Notes: generated by a model from the sequence alone, not told the origin. DNA of 64,000 bases from Aeromonas rivuli (GCF_000820045.1 NZ_CDBJ01000053.1:99393-163392), one strand, 5' to 3'. Positions 53,017 to 63,459 are shown, numbered from the stretch's first letter. Program-made: numbers and translations.

Positions 53017-55692
53017 ATGGCAGTAACCAATTTGGCTGAACTGGATGCACTGGTTGCTCGCGTCAAAGAAGCGCAGCGTCAATTCGCCAGCTTCTCGCAA
53101 GAGCAAGTTGATGCAGTGTTCCGCGCCGCCGCCCTGGCCGCCAGCAACGCCCGTATCCCCCTGGCCCAGATGGCCGTGGCAGAGTCCGGTATGGGTATCA
53201 TCGAAGACAAGGTTATCAAGAACCACTTCGCCTCCGAATACATCTATAACGCGTATAAAGATGAGAAGACCTGCGGCATCCTGAGTCAGGATGACGAGAT
53301 GGGCACCATGATCATCGCCGAGCCGGTAGGCATCATCTGCGGCATAGTGCCGACCACCAACCCGACCGCTACCGCGATCTTCAAAGCCCTTATCTCCCTG
53401 AAGACTCGCAACGCCATCATCTTCTCCCCGCACCCCCGCGCCAAGAACTCCACCAATACCGCCGCCAAGCTGGTACTGGATGCCGCCATTGCCGCCGGTG
53501 CCCCGAAAGACATCATCGGCTGGATTGACCAACCTTCCGTCGAGCTGTCCAACGCGCTGATGAAGCACAACGACATCAACCTGATCCTGGCCACCGGTGG
53601 CCCGGGCATGGTGAAAGCGGCTTACTCCTCAGGCAAGCCTGCCATCGGTGTCGGTGCGGGCAACGTGCCTATCGTCATCGACGAAACCGCCGATGTTAAG
53701 CGCGCCGTCGCCTCCATCCTGATGTCCAAGACCTTCGACAACGGTGTGGTCTGCGCCTCCGAGCAAGCGGTCATCGTGGTTGACTCCATCTACAACCAGG
53801 TGAAAGAGCGTTTCTCCAGCCACGATGGCTACATCCTCTCCAAGGATGAAGCGGACAAGGTACGTAAAGTACTGCTGATCAACGGCGCGCTGAACGCCGA
53901 CATCGTCGGCCAGCCGGCCACCAAGATCGCGGCCATGGCTGGCGTGACTGTGCCAGCCACCACCAAGATCCTGATCGGTGAAGGTCTGGAACTGTGCGCC
54001 GAGGATGAGTTCGCTCACGAGAAGCTCTCCCCGACACTGGGTATGTTCCGTGCCAAGAACTTCGAAGACGCCGTTGATATGGCCTGTGACATGGTCAACA
54101 TCGGTGGTATCGGCCACACCTCCGGCCTCTACACCGACCAGGATCGCAACGCCGACCGCATCAGATACTTTGGCGACAAGATGAAGACCGCCCGTATCCT
54201 GATCAACACCCCCTCCACCCAGGGTGGTATCGGTGACCTGTACAACTTCGCTCTTGCTCCTTCCCTGACCCTGGGTTGCGGCTCCTGGAGTGGTAACTCC
54301 ATCTCCGAGAACGTCGGTCCCAAGCACCTGATCAACAAGAAGACAGTCGCAAAACGGGCAGAAAATATGCTGTGGCACAAACTTCCGAAATCCATCTATT
54401 TCCGTCGTGGCTCCCTGCCGATCGCCCTCGGTGATCTGGAAGGCAAGAAGCGTGCAATGGTGGTCACCGACCGTTTCCTGTTCAACAACGGCTATGCCGA
54501 CGACGTGGTTCGTCTGCTCAAGAAGCTGAACATGGAAGTGGAAGTCTTCTACGAAGTAGAAGCCGACCCGACCCTGTCCATCGTCCGCAAGGGCGCCGAG
54601 ATGGCCAACTCCTTCAAGCCGGACGTTATCCTGGCGCTGGGTGGTGGTTCACCGATGGATGCGGCCAAGATCATGTGGGTCATGTACGAGCACCCGGACA
54701 CTGCGTTCGAAGATCTCGCCATGCGCTTCATGGACATCCGCAAGCGTATCTACAAGTTCCCGAAAATGGGCGTGAAGGCCGAACTGGTCTGTATCACCAC
54801 CACGTCCGGTACCGGCTCTGAAGTCACCCCGTTTGCGGTAGTCACCGACGACGCCACCGGCATGAAGTACCCGCTGGCCGACTACGAGCTGACCCCGAAC
54901 ATGGCCATCGTCGATGCCAACCTGGTCATGAATATGCCCAAGTCCCTGTGCGCCTTTGGTGGTGTGGATGCGGTCACTCACGCCATGGAAGCCTACGTTT
55001 CCGTACTGGCCAACGAGTACTCCGATGGCCAGGCGCTGCAAGCGCTGAAGCTGCTCAAAGAGTACCTGCCGTCCAGCTACCAGAACGGTGCCAACGACCC
55101 GGTTGCCCGCGAGAAAGTACACAACGCGGCCACCATCGCCGGTATCGCGTTCGCCAACGCCTTCCTGGGTGTCTGCCACTCCATGGCGCACAAGCTGGGC
55201 GCCGAGTTCCACATCCCGCACGGTCTGGCCAACGCCCTGCTGATCAGCAACGTGATCCGCTACAACGCCAACGACAACCCGACCAAGCAGACTGCGTTCT
55301 CCCAGTACGATCGTCCGCAGGCTCGTCGTCGTTACGCCGAAATCGCCGATCACCTGGGTCTGACCAACAGCAGTGACCGCACCGCGGCCAAGATAGAGAA
55401 ACTGCTGGCCTGGCTGGACGAGCTGAAAGCGACCTTAGGGATCCCGGCCTCCATCCGTGAAGCCGGCGTGAACGAAGCCGACTTCCTGGCCAAGGTTGAC
55501 CAGCTGGCCCTGGAAGCATTCGATGACCAGTGCACCGGCGCCAACCCGCGCTACCCGCTGATCACCGAGCTCAAAGCCATACTGATGGATACCTACTACG
55601 GTCGTCCTTTCAGCGAGGAAGTCCGGGTTGCTGCCAAGGTGGAAGCCAAAGTCGACGTCAAGGTTGATAGCAAGAAGAAAGCCAAAGCCTGA
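53017..55692 (+). CDS. adhE: Bifunctional acetaldehyde-CoA/alcohol dehydrogenase AdhE
   Basis: 891 residues, the size of E. coli AdhE. It turns acetyl-CoA to acetaldehyde and then ethanol, regenerating NAD+ in fermentation, and forms spirosomes. The N-terminal aldehyde dehydrogenase domain (about 1-440) has the active Cys in the [11 protein letters not shown] segment; the C-terminal iron alcohol dehydrogenase domain (about 450-870) has [12 protein letters not shown] and the iron His in [25 protein letters not shown] motifs. The C-terminal tail is Lys- and Val-rich. The ATG at 53017 follows AGGAG. It is expressed from an FNR-type promoter and has a strong terminator. Confidence 0.98.
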   Translation: MAVTNLAELDALVARVKEAQRQFASFSQEQVDAVFRAAALAASNARIPLAQMAVAESGMGIIEDKVIKNHFASEYIYNAYKDEKTCGILSQDDEMGTMIIAEPVGIICGIVPTTNPTATAIFKALISLKTRNAIIFSPHPRAKNSTNTAAKLVLDAAIAAGAPKDIIGWIDQPSVELSNALMKHNDINLILATGGPGMVKAAYSSGKPAIGVGAGNVPIVIDETADVKRAVASILMSKTFDNGVVCASEQAVIVVDSIYNQVKERFSSHDGYILSKDEADKVRKVLLINGALNADIVGQPATKIAAMAGVTVPATTKILIGEGLELCAEDEFAHEKLSPTLGMFRAKNFEDAVDMACDMVNIGGIGHTSGLYTDQDRNADRIRYFGDKMKTARILINTPSTQGGIGDLYNFALAPSLTLGCGSWSGNSISENVGPKHLINKKTVAKRAENMLWHKLPKSIYFRRGSLPIALGDLEGKKRAMVVTDRFLFNNGYADDVVRLLKKLNMEVEVFYEVEADPTLSIVRKGAEMANSFKPDVILALGGGSPMDAAKIMWVMYEHPDTAFEDLAMRFMDIRKRIYKFPKMGVKAELVCITTTSGTGSEVTPFAVVTDDATGMKYPLADYELTPNMAIVDANLVMNMPKSLCAFGGVDAVTHAMEAYVSVLANEYSDGQALQALKLLKEYLPSSYQNGANDPVAREKVHNAATIAGIAFANAFLGVCHSMAHKLGAEFHIPHGLANALLISNVIRYNANDNPTKQTAFSQYDRPQARRRYAEIADHLGLTNSSDRTAAKIEKLLAWLDELKATLGIPASIREAGVNEADFLAKVDQLALEAFDDQCTGANPRYPLITELKAILMDTYYGRPFSEEVRVAAKVEAKVDVKVDSKKKAKA

Positions 55693-55712
55693 TAAGTCAG
55701 AGCGATAACAAG

Positions 55713-55739
55713 AGCCCGCGCACATGCGCGGGCTTTTTT
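55713..55739 (+). terminator. adhE terminator
   Basis: AGCCCGCGCA and TGCGCGGGCT form a 10-bp stem followed by a run of six T. Confidence 0.94.
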
Positions 55740-55802
55740 ATTTGTCTATCTGCTTAATTTTGCTAGCTTGTTGGTAGGCTTTTTGGCGAACAGGTGTTGC
55801 GT

Positions 55803-57041
55803 ATGGCACTGATGCAGGCATCTATCGAGCAGTTGCGGATAGGCCACTATGTCCACCTGCCCGTGGGCTGGCAACAACACCCCTTCCTGTTCAACGCTTT
55901 CAAGATCAAAGATCAGCAGCAGCTCGATATCATACGCCACCTGGATCTCGCCCTGCTCACCGTCGACACCGACAAGAGTGACCTGCCGCTGGCCCCCTTG
56001 CTGCAAGGTGACGACCCCGTCGAATTACCCCCTGCCGGGCACTCCCCTGCCCCGAGTCACGCCACTGAGACGGCACTCTTCGATGACAAAGCCTGGCGCC
56101 GATCTCTGCGCAGTGCCGACAAGGCATTTGGCCAATCCATGTTGGATTTGCGTGAAGCACTCGGAGCCCTCAATTTGAAACCCGATGAGGGGCTGGCCAA
56201 TGTCGCCCAGCTGGTGCGCAATGTGGCCGCCCGCCTGCGTGAACATCAGGGCCCCCTCGGCCTGCATCTGATCCGCAGTGTCCACAGCGACATCCTGCTA
56301 CAACACAGCCTCAACATTGCCTTTATTGCCATGTTGATGGCCCGCGAGCTGGAGATGGACCCCCTGGCGATCGAGGAGGTGGGATTGGCGGGTCTGGTAC
56401 ATGATATCGGCGAGCTGAGAGTGCCCAGCCAGATCAGCCAGAAACGGGGCGAACTGACGCGTTCTGAACAAAATTACCTGAATATGCACCCTCAATACGG
56501 GCTGGAAATGCTCAATCAGTGGCAGGCATTCGAACCCAGGATCCGTCAGGTTGCCCATCTTCATCATGAACGGCTCGATGGCAGTGGTTTCCCCCTCGGC
56601 ATCAAGGGCGGCGAGATCCCGCCACTGGCGCGCCTCATCGGTCTGGTGGATTATTTTGATGAACTGCTTCACCCCAGGGGGACGAGTCAGCCAGTCGCCC
56701 CCAATCAGGCCATCAGCCAGCTCTACAAGCTCTCTCAGAAGAAATTCGAGCAACCCTTGGTCAAGCTGCTTATCAAACTGCTCGGCGTCTATCCCCCCGG
56801 ATCTCTGGTGCAGCTGTCGGATGGTGTCCTGGCCCTGGTTGTCAGCACTGAGCCTACCCAACCCTTGAAGCCCAAGATCCTGCCCTATGCCAAGGGGCAG
56901 CGCAGCGAGGGGGTTCCCCTCATCGATCTGCGCGAAGATGAGCGCACTATCATCGCCTCGCTCAAACCGGAGGAACTGGACGATGCCCAGCGCCACTTCT
57001 TCAATCCGGGCCGACGCTTTTGTTACTACTTTGCATTTTGA
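55803..57041 (+). CDS. HD-GYP domain c-di-GMP phosphodiesterase
   Basis: 412 residues. An N-terminal DUF3391-like region (about 1-110) begins with ASIEQLRIGHYVHLPVGW. The HD-GYP domain follows with HDIGELRVPSQI and HHERLDGSGFPLGI, so the metal ligands and the GYP-like motif are mostly kept (GSGFP where GYP is expected). It probably hydrolyses c-di-GMP. The C-terminal portion (GSLVQLSDGVLALVV) is the usual DUF3391-family end. The ATG at 55803 is preferred over GTG 55794. It pairs functionally with the GGDEF enzyme elsewhere in the window. Confidence 0.9.
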   Translation: MALMQASIEQLRIGHYVHLPVGWQQHPFLFNAFKIKDQQQLDIIRHLDLALLTVDTDKSDLPLAPLLQGDDPVELPPAGHSPAPSHATETALFDDKAWRRSLRSADKAFGQSMLDLREALGALNLKPDEGLANVAQLVRNVAARLREHQGPLGLHLIRSVHSDILLQHSLNIAFIAMLMARELEMDPLAIEEVGLAGLVHDIGELRVPSQISQKRGELTRSEQNYLNMHPQYGLEMLNQWQAFEPRIRQVAHLHHERLDGSGFPLGIKGGEIPPLARLIGLVDYFDELLHPRGTSQPVAPNQAISQLYKLSQKKFEQPLVKLLIKLLGVYPPGSLVQLSDGVLALVVSTEPTQPLKPKILPYAKGQRSEGVPLIDLREDERTIIASLKPEELDDAQRHFFNPGRRFCYYFAF

Positions 57042-57395
57042 GTTATCCCCAGAAGCTGGGGATAACTCATTGGACAAACTTGAATAATCGACTGAAAACC
57101 CACAAAACGGTTGTCGACTGAGGATGGATAAAAAACGCCCAGTCTCACGACTGGGCGGAGCATGCCACCTCCATGTGGCACATCCTGCGGATGCATTCAT
57201 GCTCCCCTCCTGAATATCAATTGTTTTTCATTTACACAAATATCAATTTAACGTGCTGATTTTATATAGTTTTTATTTTATGTTCTGGCAAAATGCCGCC
57301 CCAGGCGCCAACAGAGTCGCCACAGAACAAGATCCCGATCACAGTTGCGGGGGGATGGTCATCCACTGCCCCCCTAGCAATGAGGAACGTTTTTT
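57042..57395. other. Intergenic region upstream of btsS
   Basis: No gene seen. It holds the inverted-repeat cluster at 57136-57205, then an AT-rich stretch (57210-57300) that probably carries the btsS promoter. No clear -35/-10 pair was fixed. Confidence 0.5.
57136..57205. repeat. Inverted-repeat cluster able to form a hairpin plus a three-way junction
   Basis: A first stem pairs CGCCCAGTC (57136-57144) with GACTGGGCG (57149-57157). Next, GGAGCATG (57157-57164) and CATGCTCC (57198-57205) enclose two more perfect stems, GCCAC/GTGGC (57164-57168, 57175-57179) and CATCC/GGATG (57181-57185, 57189-57193). There is an A run before it but no T run after. It could be the 3' end of the HD-GYP transcript, a btsS leader element or a mobile repeat. 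Confidence 0.7.
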
Positions 57396-59066
57396 ATGCA
57401 ATTGGTCCTCTCACTGCTGCAGCAGATGAGCGTCTTCCTGGTCATCGCCTACCTCTTTTCCAAGACGCCACTGTTTCGGCCGCTGACGCATTTCTCGGTG
57501 CGCCTGCCCCACAAGGTGCTCATTTATGTGCTCTTTTCCGGTTTCTGCATCCTGGGCACCTATGTGGGCCTGGACATCGATGATGCCATCGCCAACACCC
57601 GCGCCGTGGGGGCCGTGCTCGGCGGTCTGCTCGGCGGCCCCCTGGTTGGCCTGCTGGTCGGACTGACCGGCGGCCTGCACCGCTACAGCATGGGCGGTTT
57701 TACCGATCTGGCCTGCGCCATCTCCACCACCTGCGAGGGGCTGCTCGGCGGCCTGCTGCACTGGCGCCTGGTGCGGGCGGGTCGGACCGATGCGCTGTTC
57801 GAGCCCAGAACCGCCTTCTTCGTCACCCTGGTGGCCGAAGTGATGCAGATGGTGATCATCTTGCTGGTCGCCGCCCCCTTCGATAAGGCACTGCTGCTGG
57901 TGCGCACCATCGCCACCCCCATGATCCTGGCCAACTCCTGCGGCGCGGCCCTGTTCATCAGCATGATCCGCGATCAACAGCAGATGTATGAGAAGTTCTC
58001 CCGGGTCTTCTCGGCCAAGGCGCTGACCATCGCCAACCGCACCGTCGGCATCATGAGCCAGGGGTTCACGGTGGAAGCGAGCGACAAGATTGCTCATATC
58101 GTCAAGGAAGAGACCGGGGTCGGCGCCGTGGCCATCACGGACACTCACCAGATCCTGGCGTTTATCGGCATAGGGGAAGATCACCACAAGCCGGGTACCC
58201 CTATCACCTCGCGCCTCACTCAGCAGGCCATCAGTGAGAACCGGGTGCTGTTTGCCGATGGCAACAGCCAACCCTATCGCTGCAGCATCTCCCCCCAGTG
58301 CGAGCTCGGCTCGGTGCTGGTGATCCCTCTGCAGGGGGACATGGGGGTGATTGGCACCATCAAGCTCTACGAGCCCAAGACCCGATTGTTTCTCAAGATC
58401 AATCACACCCTGGGCGAGGGGATCGCCAATCTGCTCTCCCAGCAGCTGCTCAGCGGTCGACTGGAGCAACAACAGCGCCTGCTGATGCAGTCAGAGCTCA
58501 AGTTGGTACAGGCCCAGATCAATCCCCACTTCCTGTTCAACACCCTCAACACCATAGGGGCCATCACCCGCCGCAACCCGGAGCGGGCCCGGGAGCTGCT
58601 ATTGCACCTGTCGCGCTTCTTTCGCAACAACCTTAAGCGCCAGAGCGATCTGGCCACCCTGCAAGAGGAGCAAGAGCACTGCCAGTCCTATCTGGAGATA
58701 GAGCTGGCCCGCTTCGGCGACAGACTGACGGTCATCAACGAGATCCCCGAGCATCTGGCCCAGCTGCGTCTGCCGAGCTTCACCCTGCAGCCTCTCATCG
58801 AGAATGCCATCAAACATGGGATCTCCACCCTGCTGGGCGAGGGGCGATTGCGATTGCTGGCCCAGGAGCATGAGGGGTGCGTGACCATCAGCGTCGAGGA
58901 CAACGCCGGTTGCTGGCAACCGGGAGCCAATGGCGATGGGTTAGGCATCTCCATTGTCGACAAGCGCCTCAAGAGCGCCTTCGGCCCGCAATATGGCATC
59001 AGCATTCACTGTGAACCCGAGCACTGGACCCGGGTCTCGTTCACCTTGCCCAGGGATACCCCATGA
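57396..59066 (+). CDS. btsS: LytS-type sensor histidine kinase BtsS
   Basis: 556 residues, very similar to E. coli BtsS (YehU) throughout. The N-terminal 5TM LytS domain (about 1-190) senses extracellular pyruvate in E. coli. A GAF-like domain (about 200-340) has VGAVAITDTHQILAFIGIG and PYRCSISPQCELGS. The kinase domain has the phosphoacceptor motif QINPHFLFNTLNTIG and the ATP-binding ENAIKHG and DGLGISIVDKRL. It works with BtsR, 62 bp downstream. Position and sequence both point to the Bts pair rather than PyrSR (YpdAB). Confidence 0.95.
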   Translation: MQLVLSLLQQMSVFLVIAYLFSKTPLFRPLTHFSVRLPHKVLIYVLFSGFCILGTYVGLDIDDAIANTRAVGAVLGGLLGGPLVGLLVGLTGGLHRYSMGGFTDLACAISTTCEGLLGGLLHWRLVRAGRTDALFEPRTAFFVTLVAEVMQMVIILLVAAPFDKALLLVRTIATPMILANSCGAALFISMIRDQQQMYEKFSRVFSAKALTIANRTVGIMSQGFTVEASDKIAHIVKEETGVGAVAITDTHQILAFIGIGEDHHKPGTPITSRLTQQAISENRVLFADGNSQPYRCSISPQCELGSVLVIPLQGDMGVIGTIKLYEPKTRLFLKINHTLGEGIANLLSQQLLSGRLEQQQRLLMQSELKLVQAQINPHFLFNTLNTIGAITRRNPERARELLLHLSRFFRNNLKRQSDLATLQEEQEHCQSYLEIELARFGDRLTVINEIPEHLAQLRLPSFTLQPLIENAIKHGISTLLGEGRLRLLAQEHEGCVTISVEDNAGCWQPGANGDGLGISIVDKRLKSAFGPQYGISIHCEPEHWTRVSFTLPRDTP

Positions 59067-59127
59067 ACCCGCCTTGCGCCCCGGTCTCAACCCGTCCCAC
59101 ACAGAGCCCTTTGTCCCAGGAGAGAAG

Positions 59128-59832
59128 ATGATCCGCGTTCTCATCGTCGACGATGAACCCTATGCCCGCGACGAGCTGGCCCTGCTGCTTGGTCAGGATG
59201 ATGACATCGTTCTCCTGGGGCAGGCGGCTAACGCCATAGAGGCGCTCGGCCTGATCAACAGCCTCAAACCTGACGTGGTCTTCCTCGATATTCAGATGCC
59301 CAAACTCAGCGGCATGGAGCTGGTCGCCATGCTCGATCCCCTGCCCCGCATCGTCTTCGTCACCGCCTATGACGACTATGCCATTCAGGCCTTCGAAGAG
59401 CAGGCCTTCGACTATCTGCTCAAACCGGTCGAACCCGCCCGACTGCACAAGACCCTGGCTCGGCTCAAGCAGGATATGACGCCGCAACCCATGGCGACCC
59501 TGGCACCGGCCATCCACCATATTCCCGGCTATCTCCATAACCGGGTGAGACTGTTGCCCATGGCGCAGGTGGAGTACGCCTTCTCGGATCTGGGCGGGGT
59601 GCATGTGGCCTGTCAGGGGGAGTTGTTTCACACCCAGCTCACCCTCAAATCCCTGGAGGAGAAGAGTCCGCTGCTGCGCTGCCATCGCCAGTACCTGATC
59701 CACCCTGCCGCCATCTTCGAAATCGCCCTGCTCGATAACCAGCTGGCCGAGATAGTCACCCAGAGCGGCGCCCGGGTGCCGGTCAGCCGCCGCTACCTCA
59801 AGGAGCTGAAAGACCAGTTCGGTCTCAGCTAA
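59128..59832 (+). CDS. btsR: LytTR response regulator BtsR
   Basis: 234 residues (E. coli BtsR 239). A receiver domain with VLIVDDEPYARDEL and the phosphorylation Asp in VVFLDIQMPKLSG is followed by a LytTR DNA-binding domain with ELFHTQLTLKSLEEKSPLLRCHRQYLIH and VPVSRRYLKELK. It is the partner of BtsS and in E. coli activates a CstA-family pyruvate transporter. Here such a transporter is the next gene, so a direct target is likely. The ATG at 59128 follows AGGAGAGA. Confidence 0.95.
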   Translation: MIRVLIVDDEPYARDELALLLGQDDDIVLLGQAANAIEALGLINSLKPDVVFLDIQMPKLSGMELVAMLDPLPRIVFVTAYDDYAIQAFEEQAFDYLLKPVEPARLHKTLARLKQDMTPQPMATLAPAIHHIPGYLHNRVRLLPMAQVEYAFSDLGGVHVACQGELFHTQLTLKSLEEKSPLLRCHRQYLIHPAAIFEIALLDNQLAEIVTQSGARVPVSRRYLKELKDQFGLS

Positions 59833-59936
59833 CCGCCCTCCTCCAGCATGCCAGGGCGCCTTGACCAAGGACCCCTGCCAGGGCCCCTTGCCATGCAAGC
59901 CGGGCCTCCAGCAGGCCTGGCCCATCGGGCATCAAG

Positions 59937-59952
59937 CGTGAACCGGATCACA
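59937..59952 (+). promoter_or_regulatory. CRP (cAMP receptor protein) site upstream of the CstA-family gene
   Basis: CGTGA-N6-TCACA matches the CRP consensus TGTGA-N6-TCACA at 9 of 10 positions, 115 bp before the transporter start. Catabolite control fits: E. coli btsT needs CRP and BtsR. Confidence 0.65.
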
Positions 59953-60067
59953 ATCCTTCGCCGCTCGGGACGCCAAGACGCCGCTCAGGTTCTTTCCCAT
60001 GAGTTTCACCGCCCGGCCACCTAGACTCCTCAGCGCACACCACAATAACAAGTAATGGAGCGTTACA

Positions 60068-61501
60068 ATGGTCTGGTTCTTCCTCTGTGTCGGCCTGCTC
60101 GTCGCCGGCTATTTCACTTACGGTAAAATCATCGAACGGATTTTCGGCCCCAAACCCGAGCTGAAAACCCCGGCCATCACCATGGCCGATGGGGTGGACT
60201 ATGTCCCCATGTCCGACAAGAAGATTTACCTGGTTCAGCTGCTCAACATCGCCGGGGTCGGTCCCATCTTCGGCCCCATACTCGGCGCCCTCTATGGCCC
60301 GGTCGCCATGCTGTGGATCGTATTTGGCTGCATCTTCGCCGGTGCGGTGCACGACTACTTCTCCGGCATGCTGTCGGTGCGCGCCAAGGGCGCCTCTGTC
60401 CCGACCGTGGTCGGTGAGCACCTGGGCACAGTCGCCAAGCACTTCATGAACCTGTTTGCCGTCATCTTGCTGATGCTGGTCGGCGTGGTGTTCGTACTGA
60501 GCCCGGCCGGTCTGCTCTCCAGCCTGACTCACATCGAGATGGTCTACTGGATCGCGGCCATTTTTGCTTACTACATCCTCGCGACCATAGTCCCCATCGA
60601 CAAGATCATCGGTCGCTTCTACCCCATCTTCGGCGCCCTGCTGGTGTTCATGTCGGTCGGCCTGGTGATCGGCCTCATGGTATCGGGCAAGGGGTTCTAC
60701 AACACAGGGATGGACTTCTCCAACCTGCACCCCACCGACTTGCCGCTCTGGCCGCTGCTGTTCATCACCATCGCCTGCGGTGCCGTCTCGGGTTTCCACG
60801 CCACCCAGTCCCCACTGATGGCGCGCTGCATGCAAAATGAGAAGTCCGGTCGCTTCATCTTCTACGGCGCCATGATAGGCGAAGGTGTCATCGCGCTGAT
60901 CTGGTGCACCCTGGGGCTCTCCTTCTACGAGAGCACGGATGCCCTGAACGCAACCCTGGCCAATGGCGGCCCCTCTGCCGTGGTCCACGAGGTCTCCACT
61001 GGCCTGCTCGGCACCGTCGGCGGCATCCTCGCCATCCTCGGCGTGGTGATCCTGCCCATCACCTCCGGCGATACCGCGTTTCGCAGTGCCCGCCTGATAG
61101 TGGCGGACTTCCTCAACATGACCCAGAAGCCCATCGTCAAGCGCCTGCTGATTGCCATCCCCATGTTTGTGCTGGGTTACATCATCTCCAAGGCAGAGTT
61201 CGGGGTGATCTGGCGCTACTTCGGCTGGGCCAACCAGACCACCGCGGTGATCATGCTGTGGGCTGCCGCCGCCTACCTCGCCAAGGAGGGCAAGCTGCAC
61301 TGGATTTGCACCATACCGGCCATGTTCATGACCGCCGTGGTCATCACTTACCTGGCCAATGCCCCCATCGGCTTTGGCATGGAGATGCAGATCTCGACCA
61401 TCATCGGCTTGGTGGCTACTGCCCTGCTGACCCTGGCCTTCCTGGTCAAGTTCAGGCCAACCGATGCGAGCGAGACCGCCAGTGAAATCAAGGAGATCTG
61501 A
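60068..61501 (+). CDS. CstA-family transporter (short form)
   Basis: 477 residues, shorter than E. coli CstA (about 700) and BtsT. The conserved N-terminal core is kept: QLLNIAGVGPIFGPILGALYGP, HDYFSGMLSVRAKGASVPTVVGEHLG, GAVSGFHATQSPLMARCM, and PITSGDTAFRSARLIVADFLN. About 13 membrane helices are visible. CstA/BtsT members import pyruvate or peptides. Being next to btsSR with a CRP site suggests a pyruvate transporter of the Bts circuit, but the short form means substrate and regulation are inferred. Confidence 0.88.
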   Translation: MVWFFLCVGLLVAGYFTYGKIIERIFGPKPELKTPAITMADGVDYVPMSDKKIYLVQLLNIAGVGPIFGPILGALYGPVAMLWIVFGCIFAGAVHDYFSGMLSVRAKGASVPTVVGEHLGTVAKHFMNLFAVILLMLVGVVFVLSPAGLLSSLTHIEMVYWIAAIFAYYILATIVPIDKIIGRFYPIFGALLVFMSVGLVIGLMVSGKGFYNTGMDFSNLHPTDLPLWPLLFITIACGAVSGFHATQSPLMARCMQNEKSGRFIFYGAMIGEGVIALIWCTLGLSFYESTDALNATLANGGPSAVVHEVSTGLLGTVGGILAILGVVILPITSGDTAFRSARLIVADFLNMTQKPIVKRLLIAIPMFVLGYIISKAEFGVIWRYFGWANQTTAVIMLWAAAAYLAKEGKLHWICTIPAMFMTAVVITYLANAPIGFGMEMQISTIIGLVATALLTLAFLVKFRPTDASETASEIKEI

Positions 61502-61527
61502 CCGCCCTCCCGCGCTGAAATAGCAAG

Positions 61528-61554
61528 AGGCCCGGCATCGCTGCCGGGCCTTTT
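61528..61554. terminator. Terminator between the CstA-family and MscS genes
   Basis: AGGCCCGGCA and TGCCGGGCCT pair over 10 bp with a 4-base loop, with TTTT following. It can act for both convergent genes. Confidence 0.9.
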
Positions 61555-61587
61555 CATTTGTCAGGTCATCAGACGCAGACCCCTGAC

Positions 61588-63225
61588 TCAGTTGCCAGGT
61601 GCCTGATCCTTGGGCGCTTCGGCCGGGGCCTGGTACCACTGCTCCTTGGCCACCAGCACTGCCTGATCCGGCTGGGCAATGAAGTTGGGGGACATGATCT
61701 GTACCCCGAACTCGTTGAACACATCCTGGATATGGCCATGGAGCTCGGTCTTGACCACCGCGGGCAGCAACCCCGCCTTCATGCGCACCTGCAGCTCGTA
61801 TTCCACATACCAATCCTGCAGATTGAGCTGACGCACCAGGGGGGCCTCGTCCTGATTGAGCCGCTCACAGCGCCGGGCGGCCAGTTCCAGCATGGCATGC
61901 ACCTGACGCCAGGGGGTGTCATAGCCGATGGTTACCTTGGTGAGCAGGGCCACTCCCTTCTCGCCGGCGAGGCGGGTGAGATTGACCACCTTGCCGCCCA
62001 CGACCACGGCGTTGGGCAGGGTAACCTCGTGATCCTGGCGCGTCACCAGCTTGGTAGACAGGGCACTGAGCTCGGTCACCATGCCTTCCACCTCGCCAAT
62101 CTGTACCAGATCGCCGGGACGCAGGGCCCGCGAGTAGATGAGCACCAGACCACTCATGGCGTGGTTCATGATCCCCGCCGAGCCCAGGGTCACCATGAGG
62201 CCGAAGAAGACACTCACCCCCTTGAAGGCATCCGAATTGGCGCCGGGCAGATAGGGGTAGGCCACCGTCAGGGCAAACAACCAGATCACCACGGAGAGCA
62301 GGCGACGGGTCGCCCCCACCGTCTCGGCATGCAGCCCCTGCATCCGTAGCTGACCACGTTCGATGCGATCAAAGATGATGCCCAGCATACGTATGAAGAG
62401 CCGGGTCATGACGAAGATGAGCAACACTGTCACCAGCCCCGGCATGGCGGCCATGATGCCCTCCAGCATGTCAATGCACAGGGTAAACAGCGAGCTGCCC
62501 AGCCGATCGCTCCAGGCCCTGGTTTGAGGAAAGAGCCCCAATACGTAGGTGAGCCAGCCGTAGGTCACCATGAACACCAGCAGCAGCGTCACCAGCCCCA
62601 GTAGTCGCACCTCGACATTGCCCGCCACCTGGCGCCACTGGTGAGGGATCAACCCCTTTTGCAGCAACAGTCGATTGGCGAGCCACTTTCTGACTCGACG
62701 ATGGATCCATTGCAGGCCCCATATAAGGCCGAAGAAAACCAGGCTGGCCAGCACAGCTTTGCCGGTGGCCTTGAGCAGATAAGGCGTGGAGTGCAGCTCC
62801 AGATACTTGAGTCTCACCTCTTCCAATCGCCCCCGCACGCGGTCGGCCGCTTGATCCAGGGTGAGCTCATCGAGATCGTCCAGATCCTTGTCCACCAGCA
62901 CCAGGACTCGTTTGCCGTTGGCCATGAACTCCCGCGTCTCATAGCCGAGCCGCTGGCTCGCGACGACGGTAATGGGGGTCTGCAAGTCATCCGCACTCAT
63001 GGTGTCGAGGCGTTCATGCACCCGACGCACCCGATCCGCACCGTCCAGGCTACCAAATTTGGCCTGAAACATGACGATAGGTTCATGGAGCAGCACCAGG
63101 GTCCGGGCCAGCTCCTGCTCGGTGGGCTCTCGCCTCGGTTCTGCCGCCCAGCCCACTCTTGCCAAGAGCAGGCAAGTCAACAGCAGACCGGTCAACCACA
63201 AACTCATGTTGCACAGTTTTTTCAT
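61588..63225 (-). CDS. MscS-family mechanosensitive channel with periplasmic domain
   Basis: 545 residues. A signal peptide (about 1-27) is followed by a periplasmic domain (to about 150), four or five membrane helices, and the MscS pore and cytoplasmic beta domain: VFFGLMVTLGSAGIMNHAMSGLVLIYSRALRPGDLVQIGEVEGMV and HEVTLPNAVVV. It is larger than MscS and resembles the YbdG/MscK-like medium class. It should protect against hypo-osmotic shock. The start at 63225 has only a weak Shine-Dalgarno. It is divergent from the DUF3302 gene. Confidence 0.9.
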   Translation of the reverse strand: MKKLCNMSLWLTGLLLTCLLLARVGWAAEPRREPTEQELARTLVLLHEPIVMFQAKFGSLDGADRVRRVHERLDTMSADDLQTPITVVASQRLGYETREFMANGKRVLVLVDKDLDDLDELTLDQAADRVRGRLEEVRLKYLELHSTPYLLKATGKAVLASLVFFGLIWGLQWIHRRVRKWLANRLLLQKGLIPHQWRQVAGNVEVRLLGLVTLLLVFMVTYGWLTYVLGLFPQTRAWSDRLGSSLFTLCIDMLEGIMAAMPGLVTVLLIFVMTRLFIRMLGIIFDRIERGQLRMQGLHAETVGATRRLLSVVIWLFALTVAYPYLPGANSDAFKGVSVFFGLMVTLGSAGIMNHAMSGLVLIYSRALRPGDLVQIGEVEGMVTELSALSTKLVTRQDHEVTLPNAVVVGGKVVNLTRLAGEKGVALLTKVTIGYDTPWRQVHAMLELAARRCERLNQDEAPLVRQLNLQDWYVEYELQVRMKAGLLPAVVKTELHGHIQDVFNEFGVQIMSPNFIAQPDQAVLVAKEQWYQAPAEAPKDQAPGN

Positions 63226-63459
63226 CGCGCCCCCATTTCCCTGTTTCTCACAGATCCGGATCAATTTTTTGTTTGATTTTACAGAAAAAAAAATTCTTTT
63301 GCGTGATTAATAACCGGCCAATGAACCTAGGCTGTACCAGAAGATGGACGCCTCTATTGCACACTTGCACTGAGGTAATATGCTGTCATCATGTGCCGCT
63401 GAACACTGCGGATACGAGATGAAAGTGTCAGCTCGAAATTTATATGGGAGAAATTGAGG

